Positions 16,481-24,792 of a stretch of 32,610 bases of DNA are shown in pieces. The notes under the pieces are model-generated. The model was not told where the DNA came from and searched no databases. It saw nothing but the letters and a program-made list of their open reading frames with translations. Source of the DNA: an uncultured Pelagibacteraceae bacterium (GTDB taxonomy: Bacteria > Pseudomonadota > Alphaproteobacteria > Pelagibacterales > Pelagibacteraceae); contig CACBDD010000009.1 in the NCBI GenBank assembly GCA_902537905.1, positions 1 to 32,610 of the forward strand, read 5' to 3'. Position numbers and translations under genes: made by a program. The stretch's first letter is position 1. Each line of letters starts with the position of its first letter.

Positions 16481-17557
16481 ATGAGAATTTGTATAATAGG
16501 AAGTGGACTAACTAGTTTAGCTTTAGCAAAAGCTTTAGTTAATCAAAATATAAATGTTGATATTTTAAGAGATAAAAAAAAACAAGAAATCGATCAATCA
16601 AGGACTATAGGTATTACAAAAAGTAATGTTGAATATTTTAATAATAATATAGTTAATATCGAGAAAATAATCTGGAAATTAAAAAAAATTGAAATTCTTT
16701 CTGATAAACTAAATCAAGAAAAATTATTAGAGTTTCAAAATAATAATCAAGAACTCTTTTCAATGGTTAGAAGTTTTGATCTTTATAATATTTTAGAAAA
16801 AAGTCTCAAAAAAAATAAATTTTTTAAAACACAAAATCAGACAAATTTAGAAAATATTGAGAACAAATATAATCTTTTAATTAATCTAAATTATTCAAAT
16901 TTAATTACAAAAAAATTTTTTAGTAAAAAAATTATCAAAAAATATAAAAGCCTAGCTTATACTTTAATACTGGAACATGAGAAAATTGATAATAAAATTG
17001 CAAGACAAGTTTTTACAAAGATTGGACCCTTAGCATTTCTACCTATTTCTGACAAAGAAACCTCAATTGTTTATTCTATAAAAAATACTGCTAAAATTAA
17101 AAAAGAAAATTTAATAGAACTTATTAACTTACACAATCCAGCCTATAAAATAAAAAAAATTAAAGAAATTTCTTCATTTGAATTATTGTCTGCAAATTTA
17201 AGAAATTATTATCATAAAAATATTCTAGCTTTTGGAGAATTAACTCACAAAATACATCCTTTAGCTGGACAAGGTTTTAATATGACAATTAGAGATATAA
17301 AAATTTTATTAGAGATCATTCAAAATAAAATAGATCTTGGATTACCAATAAATAGTTCTGTTAATCAAGAATTTCAAAAAAACACAAAACATAGAAATTT
17401 TATTTTTTCAAATGGAATTGATTTTATTTATGAATTTTTTAACTACGAAAGTAAGATTAAGAATAATTTTCTTGTAAATTCTTTAAAATATTTAGGAAGA
17501 AAAAATTCTATAAATAACATGCTAAAAAAAATAGCAGATACTGGTTTGAATTATTGA
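16481..17557 (+). CDS. UbiH/UbiF/COQ6-family FAD monooxygenase-like protein with degenerate motifs
   Basis: The 358-residue product is recognisable as a class A flavin monooxygenase of the ubiquinone hydroxylase family from its N-terminal beta-alpha-beta start MRICIIGSGLTSLALAKAL and the late HPLAGQGFNMTIRDI motif (about 259-273). The family normally shows GxGxxG, a mid-protein DG motif, and GD before AxxxHP. Here the third Gly is Ser (GSGLTS), the DG motif region reads NLLINLNYSN (131-140), and the GD is replaced by GE in AFGELTHKIHP. ATG 16481 is chosen because it begins the Rossmann strand; a TTG 39 bases upstream would add residues with no family match. It may still hydroxylate a Q precursor, or have changed role. 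Confidence 0.72.
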   Translation: MRICIIGSGLTSLALAKALVNQNINVDILRDKKKQEIDQSRTIGITKSNVEYFNNNIVNIEKIIWKLKKIEILSDKLNQEKLLEFQNNNQELFSMVRSFDLYNILEKSLKKNKFFKTQNQTNLENIENKYNLLINLNYSNLITKKFFSKKIIKKYKSLAYTLILEHEKIDNKIARQVFTKIGPLAFLPISDKETSIVYSIKNTAKIKKENLIELINLHNPAYKIKKIKEISSFELLSANLRNYYHKNILAFGELTHKIHPLAGQGFNMTIRDIKILLEIIQNKIDLGLPINSSVNQEFQKNTKHRNFIFSNGIDFIYEFFNYESKIKNNFLVNSLKYLGRKNSINNMLKKIADTGLNY

Positions 17558-18202
17558 TTATTGAATAGTGTTATTTTCATAGATATCGTGAGTATATGTT
17601 TTTAATATCTCAGCAATTTTGTTTTTTCTAATATCTAAATTTTGAGCTTCTAACAAAACTTGTTTTTCTTCTAAAGAAAAAGGTGACGCCATAGCTAAGG
17701 CGTTTATTGTTTCATCTAAACTTTGTTTTTCTAGTGCTTTCCAATTAATGATAAAACCTTTTTTTTCAAACAAAGACTTTAGATCTTTGAAGATTAACTC
17801 CAAATCTGAAAATTTAAGATCTTCTTTCTTGTTCTCTAGATCCTGAATATAATCATCGTAATTTACATGCAAAATTCTATATTTTGTTACAGTCTCTAAT
17901 TCTTTAATAGATCTGAATCTTGTGATCCCTTTTAATTCGATTAAAAATCTGCCATCTTCTGTTTCTCTAAAGCTAGTTATTTTACCAACACAACCCACTC
18001 CATGAAGTTCAGGCTGAACTCTTTGATAGCTAGATGATTTAGGTTGTATCATTCCTATTATTTTATTTGATTTCATACTATCGTTAATCATATCAATATA
18101 ACGTGGTTCAAAAATATTTAATGGTACTGTAGTTTTGGGAAAAATGATAAAATTACTTAATGGAAAAACAGGAATATTAATTGGTAGGTCTTCTTTTTTC
18201 AT
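17558..18202 (-). CDS. LON substrate-binding domain protein (stand-alone)
   Basis: A 214-residue protein consisting of the N-terminal LON domain only: INIPVFPLSNFIIFPKTTVPLNIFEPRYIDMI (about residues 8-39), GVGCVGKITSFRETEDGRFLIELKGITRFR, and a C-terminal helical bundle ending in LLEAQNLDIRKNKIAEIL. There is no AAA+ or Ser-Lys protease part, so this is not the Lon protease but the short alphaproteobacterial family often labelled peptidase S16. Function is unknown; the domain binds unfolded polypeptide in Lon. It abuts the 3' end of the UbiH-like gene with no gap in convergent orientation, and diverges from tRNA-Gly. Confidence 0.85.
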   Translation of the reverse strand: MKKEDLPINIPVFPLSNFIIFPKTTVPLNIFEPRYIDMINDSMKSNKIIGMIQPKSSSYQRVQPELHGVGCVGKITSFRETEDGRFLIELKGITRFRSIKELETVTKYRILHVNYDDYIQDLENKKEDLKFSDLELIFKDLKSLFEKKGFIINWKALEKQSLDETINALAMASPFSLEEKQVLLEAQNLDIRKNKIAEILKTYTHDIYENNTIQ

Positions 18203-18244
18203 AATTAAATTGAATATAACATAGAAAATGTAAATTAGTATTGA

Positions 18245-18273
18245 TTGAATTAAAAAAAGTGTTTAGTTATAAT
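18245..18273 (+). promoter_or_regulatory. Sigma-70 promoter of tRNA-Gly (and probably phhB)
   Basis: TTGAAT at 18245-18250 and a perfect TATAAT at 18268-18273 are separated by 17 bases, and the tRNA begins 10 bases after the -10. This is the best promoter match in the window. Confidence 0.7.
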
Positions 18274-18283
18274 GTTTTTTTAA

Positions 18284-18358
18284 GCGGGCATAGCTCAGTG
18301 GTAGAGCGTCTCGTTGCCAACGAGAAGGTCGAGGGTTCGACCCCCTTTGCCCGCTCCA
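18284..18358 (+). tRNA. tRNA-Gly (GCC anticodon)
   Basis: A full cloverleaf can be drawn. The acceptor stem GCGGGCA (18284-18290) pairs with TGCCCGC (18348-18354). The D arm holds TAGCTCAGTGGTAGAGC. The anticodon stem TCTCG/CGAGA encloses the loop TTGCCAA with anticodon GCC. The T arm is GAGGGTTCGACCCCC. The discriminator is T, and CCA is encoded at 18356-18358. The tRNA reads GGC and GGT codons. Confidence 0.97.
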
Positions 18359-18364
18359 AATTTT

Positions 18365-18712
18365 ATGAGTGATGATTTATTAAATAAAAAATGTTTACCT
18401 TGTGAAGGAGGAGTTATTCCTTTTGATATTTCTGAAATTCACAAATATCAAAAAAAAGTTGATGGTTGGGATATTACAGAGGATAAAGATAAAATTTTCT
18501 TTCTATATAAAAAATTTAAATTTGAAGATTTTTTAAAAAGTCAAAATTTTGTTAATGAGGTCGGTAAAATTTCTGAAGAAGAGGGTCATCATCCAGATAT
18601 AAGTTTTGGTTGGGGTTATGCAGAAATTAAAATTACCACTCATGCTATCAAAGGTCTTTCAGAAAATGATTTTATTTTAGCTGCCAAAATAGATAAAGCT
18701 ACTAATGCCTAA
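18365..18712 (+). CDS. phhB: Pterin-4a-carbinolamine dehydratase
   Basis: PCD dehydrates 4a-hydroxytetrahydrobiopterin in pterin recycling for aromatic amino-acid hydroxylases; bacterial members also occur without a hydroxylase. The 115-residue protein has NKKCLPCEGGVIPF at the start, then KFEDFLKSQNFVNEVGKISEEEGHHPDISFGWG with the conserved E-x-x-HHPD active site (about residues 76-84), and IKITTHAIKGLSENDFILAAKID. The start is ATG 18365; the open frame reaches back into the tRNA, but those residues are translated tRNA and are excluded. It lies 6 bases after the tRNA CCA, so it is probably transcribed with the tRNA. Its 3' end overlaps purH by 11 bases. Confidence 0.92.
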   Translation: MSDDLLNKKCLPCEGGVIPFDISEIHKYQKKVDGWDITEDKDKIFFLYKKFKFEDFLKSQNFVNEVGKISEEEGHHPDISFGWGYAEIKITTHAIKGLSENDFILAAKIDKATNA

Positions 18713-20237
18713 AATGTCTTGTCTTAGAAAAGACTAGAATAGTATCTGTATCGTTTGCAAATTTAATAATTTCTTTATCTCTAACAGATCCAGAAGGTTG
18801 AATTACAGCTTGAACTCCTGATTGAACTAATTTTTCAATCCCATCTACAAAAGGAAAGAAAGCGTCTGATGCTGCAACCAAATTATTTCCAAATAAATTA
18901 AATTTTCTCATTTTATTAATTGCTATCTCACAGCTATCCAATCTACTTGGTTGACCAGATCCAATACCAACAATTGCATCATCTTTTGCAAGAACAATTG
19001 CATTTGATTTTACATATCTACAAACATTGAATGCAAAAATTAGATTTCTTAGCTGCTTTGAATTTGGTTTTCTTTTAGATACAACTTTAAAATCTTTATT
19101 TTTGAATATTTTTAAGTCCTCAGATTGAACTAAAATTGCTTCATTTGAGGAATTGAATTTTGTAATTTCACTAAGTGAATAATTTGTTGCATCAATTACA
19201 CGTAAATTTTTTTTATTATTAAATATTTTTAGGGCATTATTATCAAAACCATTAGCTATAATTACTTCTAAAAAAAGTTTATTTAGTTCTACAGCAAGAT
19301 TTTTCTTTATTTTAAAGTTACAAGAAACAATTCCGCCAAAAGCACTTACGGGATCGCATGCTAATGCAGAATTATAACTTTCTACAGGATTTGATTTTAT
19401 TGAAACACCACATGGGTTTGCATGTTTTACTATTACAGTACCTTTGTTTTTTGGTAAAGATTTTGAAATAGTTAAGGCAGCAAATATATCGTTGTAGTTG
19501 TTATAGCTTAATTTTTTTCCTTGAATTTGTTTTAGGTTAGTTGTTAAATTTTTTGAATAGTATCCACTAAATTGATGTGGATTTTCTCCATACCTAAGTT
19601 TTTCGATTAAATTTGCAGAAAAAACTTTTTTATCTGGCAAGTGTATATTCACTTTTTTATTAAAATAACTTGAAATTACAGAGTCATAGTAAGCAGTTTC
19701 TGTAAAAGCTGTTCTAGATAGTTTTTCTCTGAATTTTAAAGATGTAGTTCCATTATTTTTATTCATCTCATCTATTAATTCTTGATATTGATTTGTAGAA
19801 GTAATAACCGTTACATCATTATAATTTTTAGCAGCAGACCTAACCATTGTGGGGCCTCCCACATCTATATTTTCAATTATTTTTTTGTGATTATTTGTAT
19901 TTTCTAAAGTTTTTTCAAAGGGATAAAAATTTACAATTACTAGATCAATATTTTCAAAATTATTTTTCTTTAAGTCATTTAAATGTGTTTTATTATTTCT
20001 TTTATTTAAGATTCCCGCATGTATTTTTGGATGTAAGGTTTTAACTCTTCCTTCTAAAATTTCAGGAGTATCAGTAAAATCAGATACTTCTAAACAATTA
20101 AATTTTAATTTTTTAATTTCTTTATATGTTCCACCAGAACTAATAATTTTTATATGATATTTTTTTAAAATTTCTAAAATTGGTTTTAAATTATTTTTAT
20201 CTGATACAGAAATAAGAGCTGTCTTTATTTTGTTCAT
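18702..20237 (-). CDS. purH: Bifunctional AICAR transformylase / IMP cyclohydrolase
   Basis: PurH performs the last two steps of IMP synthesis. The 511-residue protein has an N-terminal MGS-like cyclohydrolase domain (about 1-190: ALISVSDKNNLKPIL, SSGGTYKEIKK, LEGRVKTLHPKIHAGIL, NIDVGGPTMVRSAAKN). The C-terminal transformylase domain has LRYGENPHQ, the catalytic VKHANPCGVS Lys-His pair and AFGGIVS, and ends with GVQAVIQPSGSVRDKEII and the closing His-rich FSKTRHFRH. Length is normal. The adjacent heparinase-like gene ends at the PurH ATG (1-base overlap), so they share a transcript. AICAR from the his pathway is also a substrate. Confidence 0.97.
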   Translation of the reverse strand: MNKIKTALISVSDKNNLKPILEILKKYHIKIISSGGTYKEIKKLKFNCLEVSDFTDTPEILEGRVKTLHPKIHAGILNKRNNKTHLNDLKKNNFENIDLVIVNFYPFEKTLENTNNHKKIIENIDVGGPTMVRSAAKNYNDVTVITSTNQYQELIDEMNKNNGTTSLKFREKLSRTAFTETAYYDSVISSYFNKKVNIHLPDKKVFSANLIEKLRYGENPHQFSGYYSKNLTTNLKQIQGKKLSYNNYNDIFAALTISKSLPKNKGTVIVKHANPCGVSIKSNPVESYNSALACDPVSAFGGIVSCNFKIKKNLAVELNKLFLEVIIANGFDNNALKIFNNKKNLRVIDATNYSLSEITKFNSSNEAILVQSEDLKIFKNKDFKVVSKRKPNSKQLRNLIFAFNVCRYVKSNAIVLAKDDAIVGIGSGQPSRLDSCEIAINKMRKFNLFGNNLVAASDAFFPFVDGIEKLVQSGVQAVIQPSGSVRDKEIIKFANDTDTILVFSKTRHFRH

Positions 20238-21862
20238 TATATTTTAATTATTTCCCATTTGATTATTTGTTCACTTTCATTATTCATGCCTGAAATAAAT
20301 ATATTTTGGTTTTCTTGATATGAATTTTTTCTACCGAAATATAAACCATTATCAATGTTTATATCATAGTTATCACAACTAAATTGCCAACCTTCATCTT
20401 CTAATTGTATCAATATAAACTTACTATTTTGAGTTTTCATAACTTTAGAGTCAGGATGAAGGTGAAACCTAATATCAAATTTAATTTGCTTATCAGGATC
20501 TTTTCTTACTATTTTATCATGACCAATAAATTTAAATTGTTCAGGATAGAATTCTATTTCTCTATGATGATCTAATTTAAACTTTTTGAAATAACCATTA
20601 TGACTAGCTGAAATTTTCCAATAATTTTTCTCAAAAACTATATTTTTATTTTCAATTTTTAGATCTTTTTTCATCAAAAAATTATTACTAGATTTAATTA
20701 AATCACTTGAAGAGTAATCTTCAATTGAAAGTGTATTTTGTAAAGCAGTGCTTTTAGATAATTTATTTAGTCTGTTTTTTGTATCTGGATAGTACCCAGA
20801 ATTCGAAATTAATTTTTTATCATTAGAAAAAATTTCAAAAGATAGGGCGCCTGCTTGATAATCTTTCGTATATATTTTATCTGGGTTTGATCCAATATCT
20901 GATGCTAGAATAATTTTTTTATTTTGTAGTATTGTATATCCTGCTAATTCATTTATTTGATTTTTAAAAGTATATCCAAATCGTTTTAAATATTGATCGA
21001 ATTCATGATTATTAGATGAATAATTTCCATTAAAAAAAACATCTTGCTTTATATTTTGCCATATAAAAGCATAACTGGATCCTAAATAATATATAGTTTC
21101 ATCAACATATTCTGGAATTGGATTTTGAGATTCTTTAAACCACTCTCTAATAATTACTAGATATTTAAGATAAAAAACTAAGTTTTGTATGCTTCTTGAC
21201 CTAGGAAATCCATGTTTATCAAGAGACTGTTTAATTATATTTTTTAATATATTTAAACCGCTGTCTAAATAATTTTTTTCATCTTTATACGCTAAACCTG
21301 TTAAAATAATTGCAGCACAGCCAATTAGTTTTTCTTCTATTTCACTTAAATTTTTGATCTCATTCAACAAATGGTTAGTTTGTTTTTGAAGCATGTGATT
21401 AAAAAATAATCTATATTCCTCATTACCATCCTCATAACTTAACTGATGATTGGAAAGCCAAGCAATAATTCTTTTTGCAGTAATATTGAATTCCCAGATA
21501 TTCTCATCAAATTTTTCATTTTTTTTAATCCAATTAAGAATAATTGATTGCGTGGCTTCTTTAGATGATTTTAAATCCAAACTAAAAAACCAAAAAAAAT
21601 TGTTTAGTTTTTTAAAGTCCTTAGAGGAAATATTGTTTTTCCATATAGCTTCTGTTGCAAAATCTTCAATTTTATATTTTTTTTTCTGATATCTTATAAT
21701 TGAAGATAAAAGATGAGGACTTGGTTTATATTCAAAATTGTTATCAAAGGTTTTTGAAATTCGCTTATCATAAAAATTTGAATTTTTATATAATTTTTTA
21801 CATGAAGATTTTAATTTAAAAAATATTCCATTAGAAAGATTTAAGGAATTTTGAAATTGCAT
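20237..21862 (-). CDS. Heparinase II/III-like family protein
   Basis: A 541-residue protein with an all-helical first half (about 40-290, including WEFNITAKRIIAWLSNHQLSYEDG, GCAAIILTGLAY, and RSRSIQNLVFYLKYLVIIREWF) and a beta-rich second half. The second half starts near GYTILQNKKIILASDIGSNPD and contains YQAGALSFEIFSNDKKLISNSGYYPD and FDIRFHLHPDSKVMKTQNSKFILIQLEDEGWQFSCDN, matching the heparinase II/III C-terminal domain. True members cleave acidic polysaccharides in the periplasm, but I see no signal peptide here and the substrate is unknown. Many alphaproteobacteria carry this gene beside purH. It sits 4 bases after rpe. Confidence 0.82.
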   Translation of the reverse strand: MQFQNSLNLSNGIFFKLKSSCKKLYKNSNFYDKRISKTFDNNFEYKPSPHLLSSIIRYQKKKYKIEDFATEAIWKNNISSKDFKKLNNFFWFFSLDLKSSKEATQSIILNWIKKNEKFDENIWEFNITAKRIIAWLSNHQLSYEDGNEEYRLFFNHMLQKQTNHLLNEIKNLSEIEEKLIGCAAIILTGLAYKDEKNYLDSGLNILKNIIKQSLDKHGFPRSRSIQNLVFYLKYLVIIREWFKESQNPIPEYVDETIYYLGSSYAFIWQNIKQDVFFNGNYSSNNHEFDQYLKRFGYTFKNQINELAGYTILQNKKIILASDIGSNPDKIYTKDYQAGALSFEIFSNDKKLISNSGYYPDTKNRLNKLSKSTALQNTLSIEDYSSSDLIKSSNNFLMKKDLKIENKNIVFEKNYWKISASHNGYFKKFKLDHHREIEFYPEQFKFIGHDKIVRKDPDKQIKFDIRFHLHPDSKVMKTQNSKFILIQLEDEGWQFSCDNYDINIDNGLYFGRKNSYQENQNIFISGMNNESEQIIKWEIIKI

Positions 21863-21866
21863 TAAC

Positions 21867-22526
21867 TTATTTTGTTTTTAATAAATTAATATTCTTTTTA
21901 ATATCTCCATCATTGCTTTTAAAAACCGTTGTACCAGATACAAGAATATTAGCACCAGCTTCAATTGCTATTTTGCAATTATCAAAATTTATCCCACCGT
22001 CTATTTCAATATCAAAGTTAAGTTTTTCTATTTCTCTAATTTTTTTTAATTCTTTAATTTTTTCTAAAACTTCCGGCATAAATTTTTGACCACCAAATCC
22101 AGGATTTACACTCATTATTAAAACTAAATCAATTTTATTTAATAGATTTTTAATTAAATCTATACTTGTTTCAGGATTGAGTGAAACTCCTACTTTTTTT
22201 TTTAGGTCTTTTATTTTATTTATTGAGTCCTCTAAATTATCAGTTGCTTCAGGATGCACAGTAATTATATCTGCTCCCGCATCAGCATAAGCTTCTATGT
22301 ATTTATGCACAGGAGAAATCATTAAATGAACATCAAATTTTAATGAGCAATGTTTTCTAAGAGCTTTAATTACTGGAGGACCTATTGTTAAGTTTGGAAC
22401 AAAGTGGCCATCCATTACATCTACGTGAATCATATCAGCCCCACCTTCTTCAAGTCTTTTTATTTCTGCACCTAATTGGCTAAAATCAGCTGACAAAATT
22501 GACGGGGATATTTGTATATTTTTCAT
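21867..22526 (-). CDS. rpe: Ribulose-phosphate 3-epimerase
   Basis: Rpe interconverts ribulose 5-phosphate and xylulose 5-phosphate in the pentose phosphate pathway. The 219-residue TIM barrel has ISPSILSADFSQLGAEI, the metal-binding and catalytic MIHVDVMDGHFVPNLTIGPPVI (about 33-54), LKFDVHLMI, LIMSVNPGFGGQKFMPEVLEKI, the second Asp in FDIEIDGGINFDN, and the phosphate site ANILVSGTTVF. All metal ligands (two His, two Asp) are present. It heads rpe-heparinase-purH on the minus strand, 28 bases after the YggT-like gene, so it may be transcribed with that gene or have its own promoter in the short gap. Confidence 0.97.
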   Translation of the reverse strand: MKNIQISPSILSADFSQLGAEIKRLEEGGADMIHVDVMDGHFVPNLTIGPPVIKALRKHCSLKFDVHLMISPVHKYIEAYADAGADIITVHPEATDNLEDSINKIKDLKKKVGVSLNPETSIDLIKNLLNKIDLVLIMSVNPGFGGQKFMPEVLEKIKELKKIREIEKLNFDIEIDGGINFDNCKIAIEAGANILVSGTTVFKSNDGDIKKNINLLKTK

Positions 22527-22554
22527 TGATATCTAGACTTACTAGTACCAATTT

Positions 22555-22911
22555 TTAAAATTTAATTGAATTAAAAAATTGATAAATCTGCCTAGAAATT
22601 TCACTTTCAAGAGGAAATGACAACATGCCCATTACTGAATATCCTAAAATCCAAGGCATCAAATAAAATCTAATCATGAAAAAGAACCAAGCCACATAAA
22701 GTGGTACCAATGGTTGAATTATGAAAGAAGGAGTAACAGGTCTAAAAATTCTTAATAGAGGATTAGTAAATTTTACAAAAGCTTTCATAAAGAAAAAATT
22801 TGAGTTTTCTCTTTGAAAGATGTTCATTGCTACTCTTCCAACTAAAGTCCACATTATAATTCCAAGAATATAATCAATTATATAAACTAAAGGATGAAAG
22901 TTAGCAGACAT
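22555..22911 (-). CDS. YggT-like small membrane protein
   Basis: A 118-residue protein with two membrane segments (about 9-29, YIIDYILGIIMWTLVGRVAMN, and 64-90, QPLVPLYVAWFFFMIRFYLMPWIL) separated by FVKFTNPLLRIFRPVTPS. That middle motif resembles the TNPLLRPIRR segment of YggT proteins, and the second half repeats the hydrophobic pattern. Function is unknown. A second, clearer YggT protein is encoded at 32117. It lies between the intrinsic terminator at 22945-22970 and rpe. The family call is likely but not certain. Confidence 0.6.
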   Translation of the reverse strand: MSANFHPLVYIIDYILGIIMWTLVGRVAMNIFQRENSNFFFMKAFVKFTNPLLRIFRPVTPSFIIQPLVPLYVAWFFFMIRFYLMPWILGYSVMGMLSFPLESEISRQIYQFFNSIKF

Positions 22912-22944
22912 TAAGGAATTTATATTTGATCTTAAAAAGAAATA

Positions 22945-22970
22945 AAAGGGGCGAAATTAATCGCCCCTTA
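22945..22970 (-). terminator. Intrinsic terminator after the symporter gene
   Basis: A perfect 9-bp stem, AAGGGGCGA (22946-22954) with TCGCCCCTT (22961-22969) around a 6-base loop. Read on the minus strand it is followed by a T-rich run (TTTTATTTCTTTTT). It starts 11 bases after the symporter stop and is the only strong GC-rich hairpin I found in the window. Confidence 0.88.
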
Positions 22971-22980
22971 AAAAGATTAT

Positions 22981-24792
22981 TTATTTTTGGCTAATCACCT
23001 GTGTACCCGCAGGTATCCTAGAATCATCAACCATTTTTTGTGTTGCAGCACTAGGTTCTGAAGTCATTAAACTTACAACAACCATAGCTACTAAGCTAAC
23101 AGTAGATCCGAAGATACCAAATGTTAACTGAGTAATACCTAAGAATCCGCTTCCACCACTTCGTACCCAAACTAGATACACAAATCCAGAAACTAATCCT
23201 AAGACCATACCAGCTATAGCACCTTCTTTATTAGCTCTCTTCCACCATACACCAAGTACAAGTGGCCAGAACAATCCAGACATCGCAAAGTCAAAAGCCC
23301 ATATTACTGAACCTAAAATACCTTGGATCTCCATTGCTGCAATTGTTGCTCCTGCAAAACCAATTATTACAAGGAATACCCTTGCTACAACTAGTCTCTT
23401 AGCAGTCTCAGCTTTAGGGTCTACCATTTTGTAGTAAACGTCATGCGAGATTGCATTTGCGATTGCAAGAATTAAACCATCTGCAGTTGACATCGCGGCC
23501 GCTAAACCTCCAGCAGCAACTAGACCTGAGATTACATACGGTAATCCCGCAATTTCTGGTGTTGCTAATACAACGGCTTTACCACCCATGAAGAACTCGT
23601 TTAATTCAACAGTTCCATTTCCGTTAAAGTCGCTTACAAACATCAGATTTGCTTGGTTCCAGTTTTGATACCAATCGATTGCTTGAACTTCTGCAATTGA
23701 TTTACCAATAATACCTGTTGGTAAGTTTGGATCAATCAGAGCAAGTTTAGATAGTGTCGCTAACATTGGTGCAGAAGAATAAAGAAGGAAGATAAAGAAT
23801 ACTGACCAACCTACTGATTTTCTAGCTGCTTTTACACTTGGAGTAGTAAAGAACCTCATCATTACGTGTGGTAATGAAGCAGTTCCCATCATCATTGCTA
23901 ATGCTAATGAGATGAAAGCCCAAGGTGTTGCGTTTACTTCAGAGTGAGCTTTAGTAATGCCAGCCAACCCTTTAGGTACTGTAGCTAAATCTGCAGCTGA
24001 GTTTTTAACAAACCCAAACTGTTGTTCTAACTCACCAATTCTAGCAACTTCATCAGCTAACATAAAGTGAGGGAAGAATCCCGCACCAATGTTGTTACTG
24101 ATCCAAAATACTGGAAGTAGGTAAGCTATAATTAGTACAATGTATTGCGCAACTTGTGTCCAAGTTACCCCTCTCATACCACCAAGCATTGAACATAATA
24201 AAATACTTACTAGTCCAACATATACTGCGTATTGGAATGGGATATCTAAAGCAACAGCTGCAATAGTACCTGTAGCGTTAATTTGTGCAGTCACGTAAGT
24301 GAATGATGCAACAGTTAAAACTATAACTGCCATTAATCTTGCAGTATTACCACCGTATCTAGTACCTACGAAATCTGGGACTGTGTAACAGCCAAATTTT
24401 CTTAAGTATGGTGCTAATAAAGTTGCAACTAACACATAACCACCTGTCCAACCTACAAGCAAAGCCATATATCCATAACCTTTGAAGTAAATACCACCTG
24501 CCATTGCAACGAATGAAGCACCAGACATCCAGTCGGCTGCTGTTGCCATTCCGTTGAACACAGTTGGAACCGTTCTTCCAGCTACGTAATAGTTACTTGC
24601 TTGGGCTGTTCGAGATAGCCAACCAATTAGTGCGTAGATGAAAATGGTAAATCCAACAAAGCAAATACCTATTGCTTTCGCCGTCATACCCATCGACTCA
24701 CCAATTGCCATTAAGACTATGAAACCTATAAATCCACCAGTGTAGATTCCATAAACTTTAGGCAAGTTATCTATAAAATTACCTTTAATCAT
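22981..24792 (-). CDS. Sodium:solute symporter (VC_2705/ActP-type), likely monocarboxylate uptake
   Basis: A 603-residue, 12-14-helix member of the SSS family. Recognisable parts are LIGWLSRTAQASNYYVAGRTVP (about 56-76), GMATAADWMSGASFVAMAGG (81-100), TVPDFVGTRYGG, SMLGGMRGVTWTQVAQY (about 201-217), GLAAAMSTADGLILAIANA, and FWPLVLGVWWKRANKEG. Family relatives paired with a DUF4212 subunit transport acetate, lactate, pyruvate or similar acids; the nearby acs gene favours acetate here, by inference. Residues 388-399 (DFNGNGTVELNE) form an EF-hand-like calcium loop. The ATG overlaps the small-subunit stop and is preceded by AAGGAG (24805-24800). GC content is visibly higher than in neighbours, which fits strong expression. 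Confidence 0.9.
   Translation of the reverse strand: MIKGNFIDNLPKVYGIYTGGFIGFIVLMAIGESMGMTAKAIGICFVGFTIFIYALIGWLSRTAQASNYYVAGRTVPTVFNGMATAADWMSGASFVAMAGGIYFKGYGYMALLVGWTGGYVLVATLLAPYLRKFGCYTVPDFVGTRYGGNTARLMAVIVLTVASFTYVTAQINATGTIAAVALDIPFQYAVYVGLVSILLCSMLGGMRGVTWTQVAQYIVLIIAYLLPVFWISNNIGAGFFPHFMLADEVARIGELEQQFGFVKNSAADLATVPKGLAGITKAHSEVNATPWAFISLALAMMMGTASLPHVMMRFFTTPSVKAARKSVGWSVFFIFLLYSSAPMLATLSKLALIDPNLPTGIIGKSIAEVQAIDWYQNWNQANLMFVSDFNGNGTVELNEFFMGGKAVVLATPEIAGLPYVISGLVAAGGLAAAMSTADGLILAIANAISHDVYYKMVDPKAETAKRLVVARVFLVIIGFAGATIAAMEIQGILGSVIWAFDFAMSGLFWPLVLGVWWKRANKEGAIAGMVLGLVSGFVYLVWVRSGGSGFLGITQLTFGIFGSTVSLVAMVVVSLMTSEPSAATQKMVDDSRIPAGTQVISQK

Noticed and set aside
18314..18364. In-frame upstream start for phhB
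   Set aside because: The added residues are translated tRNA-Gly sequence; the family begins after ATG 18365.
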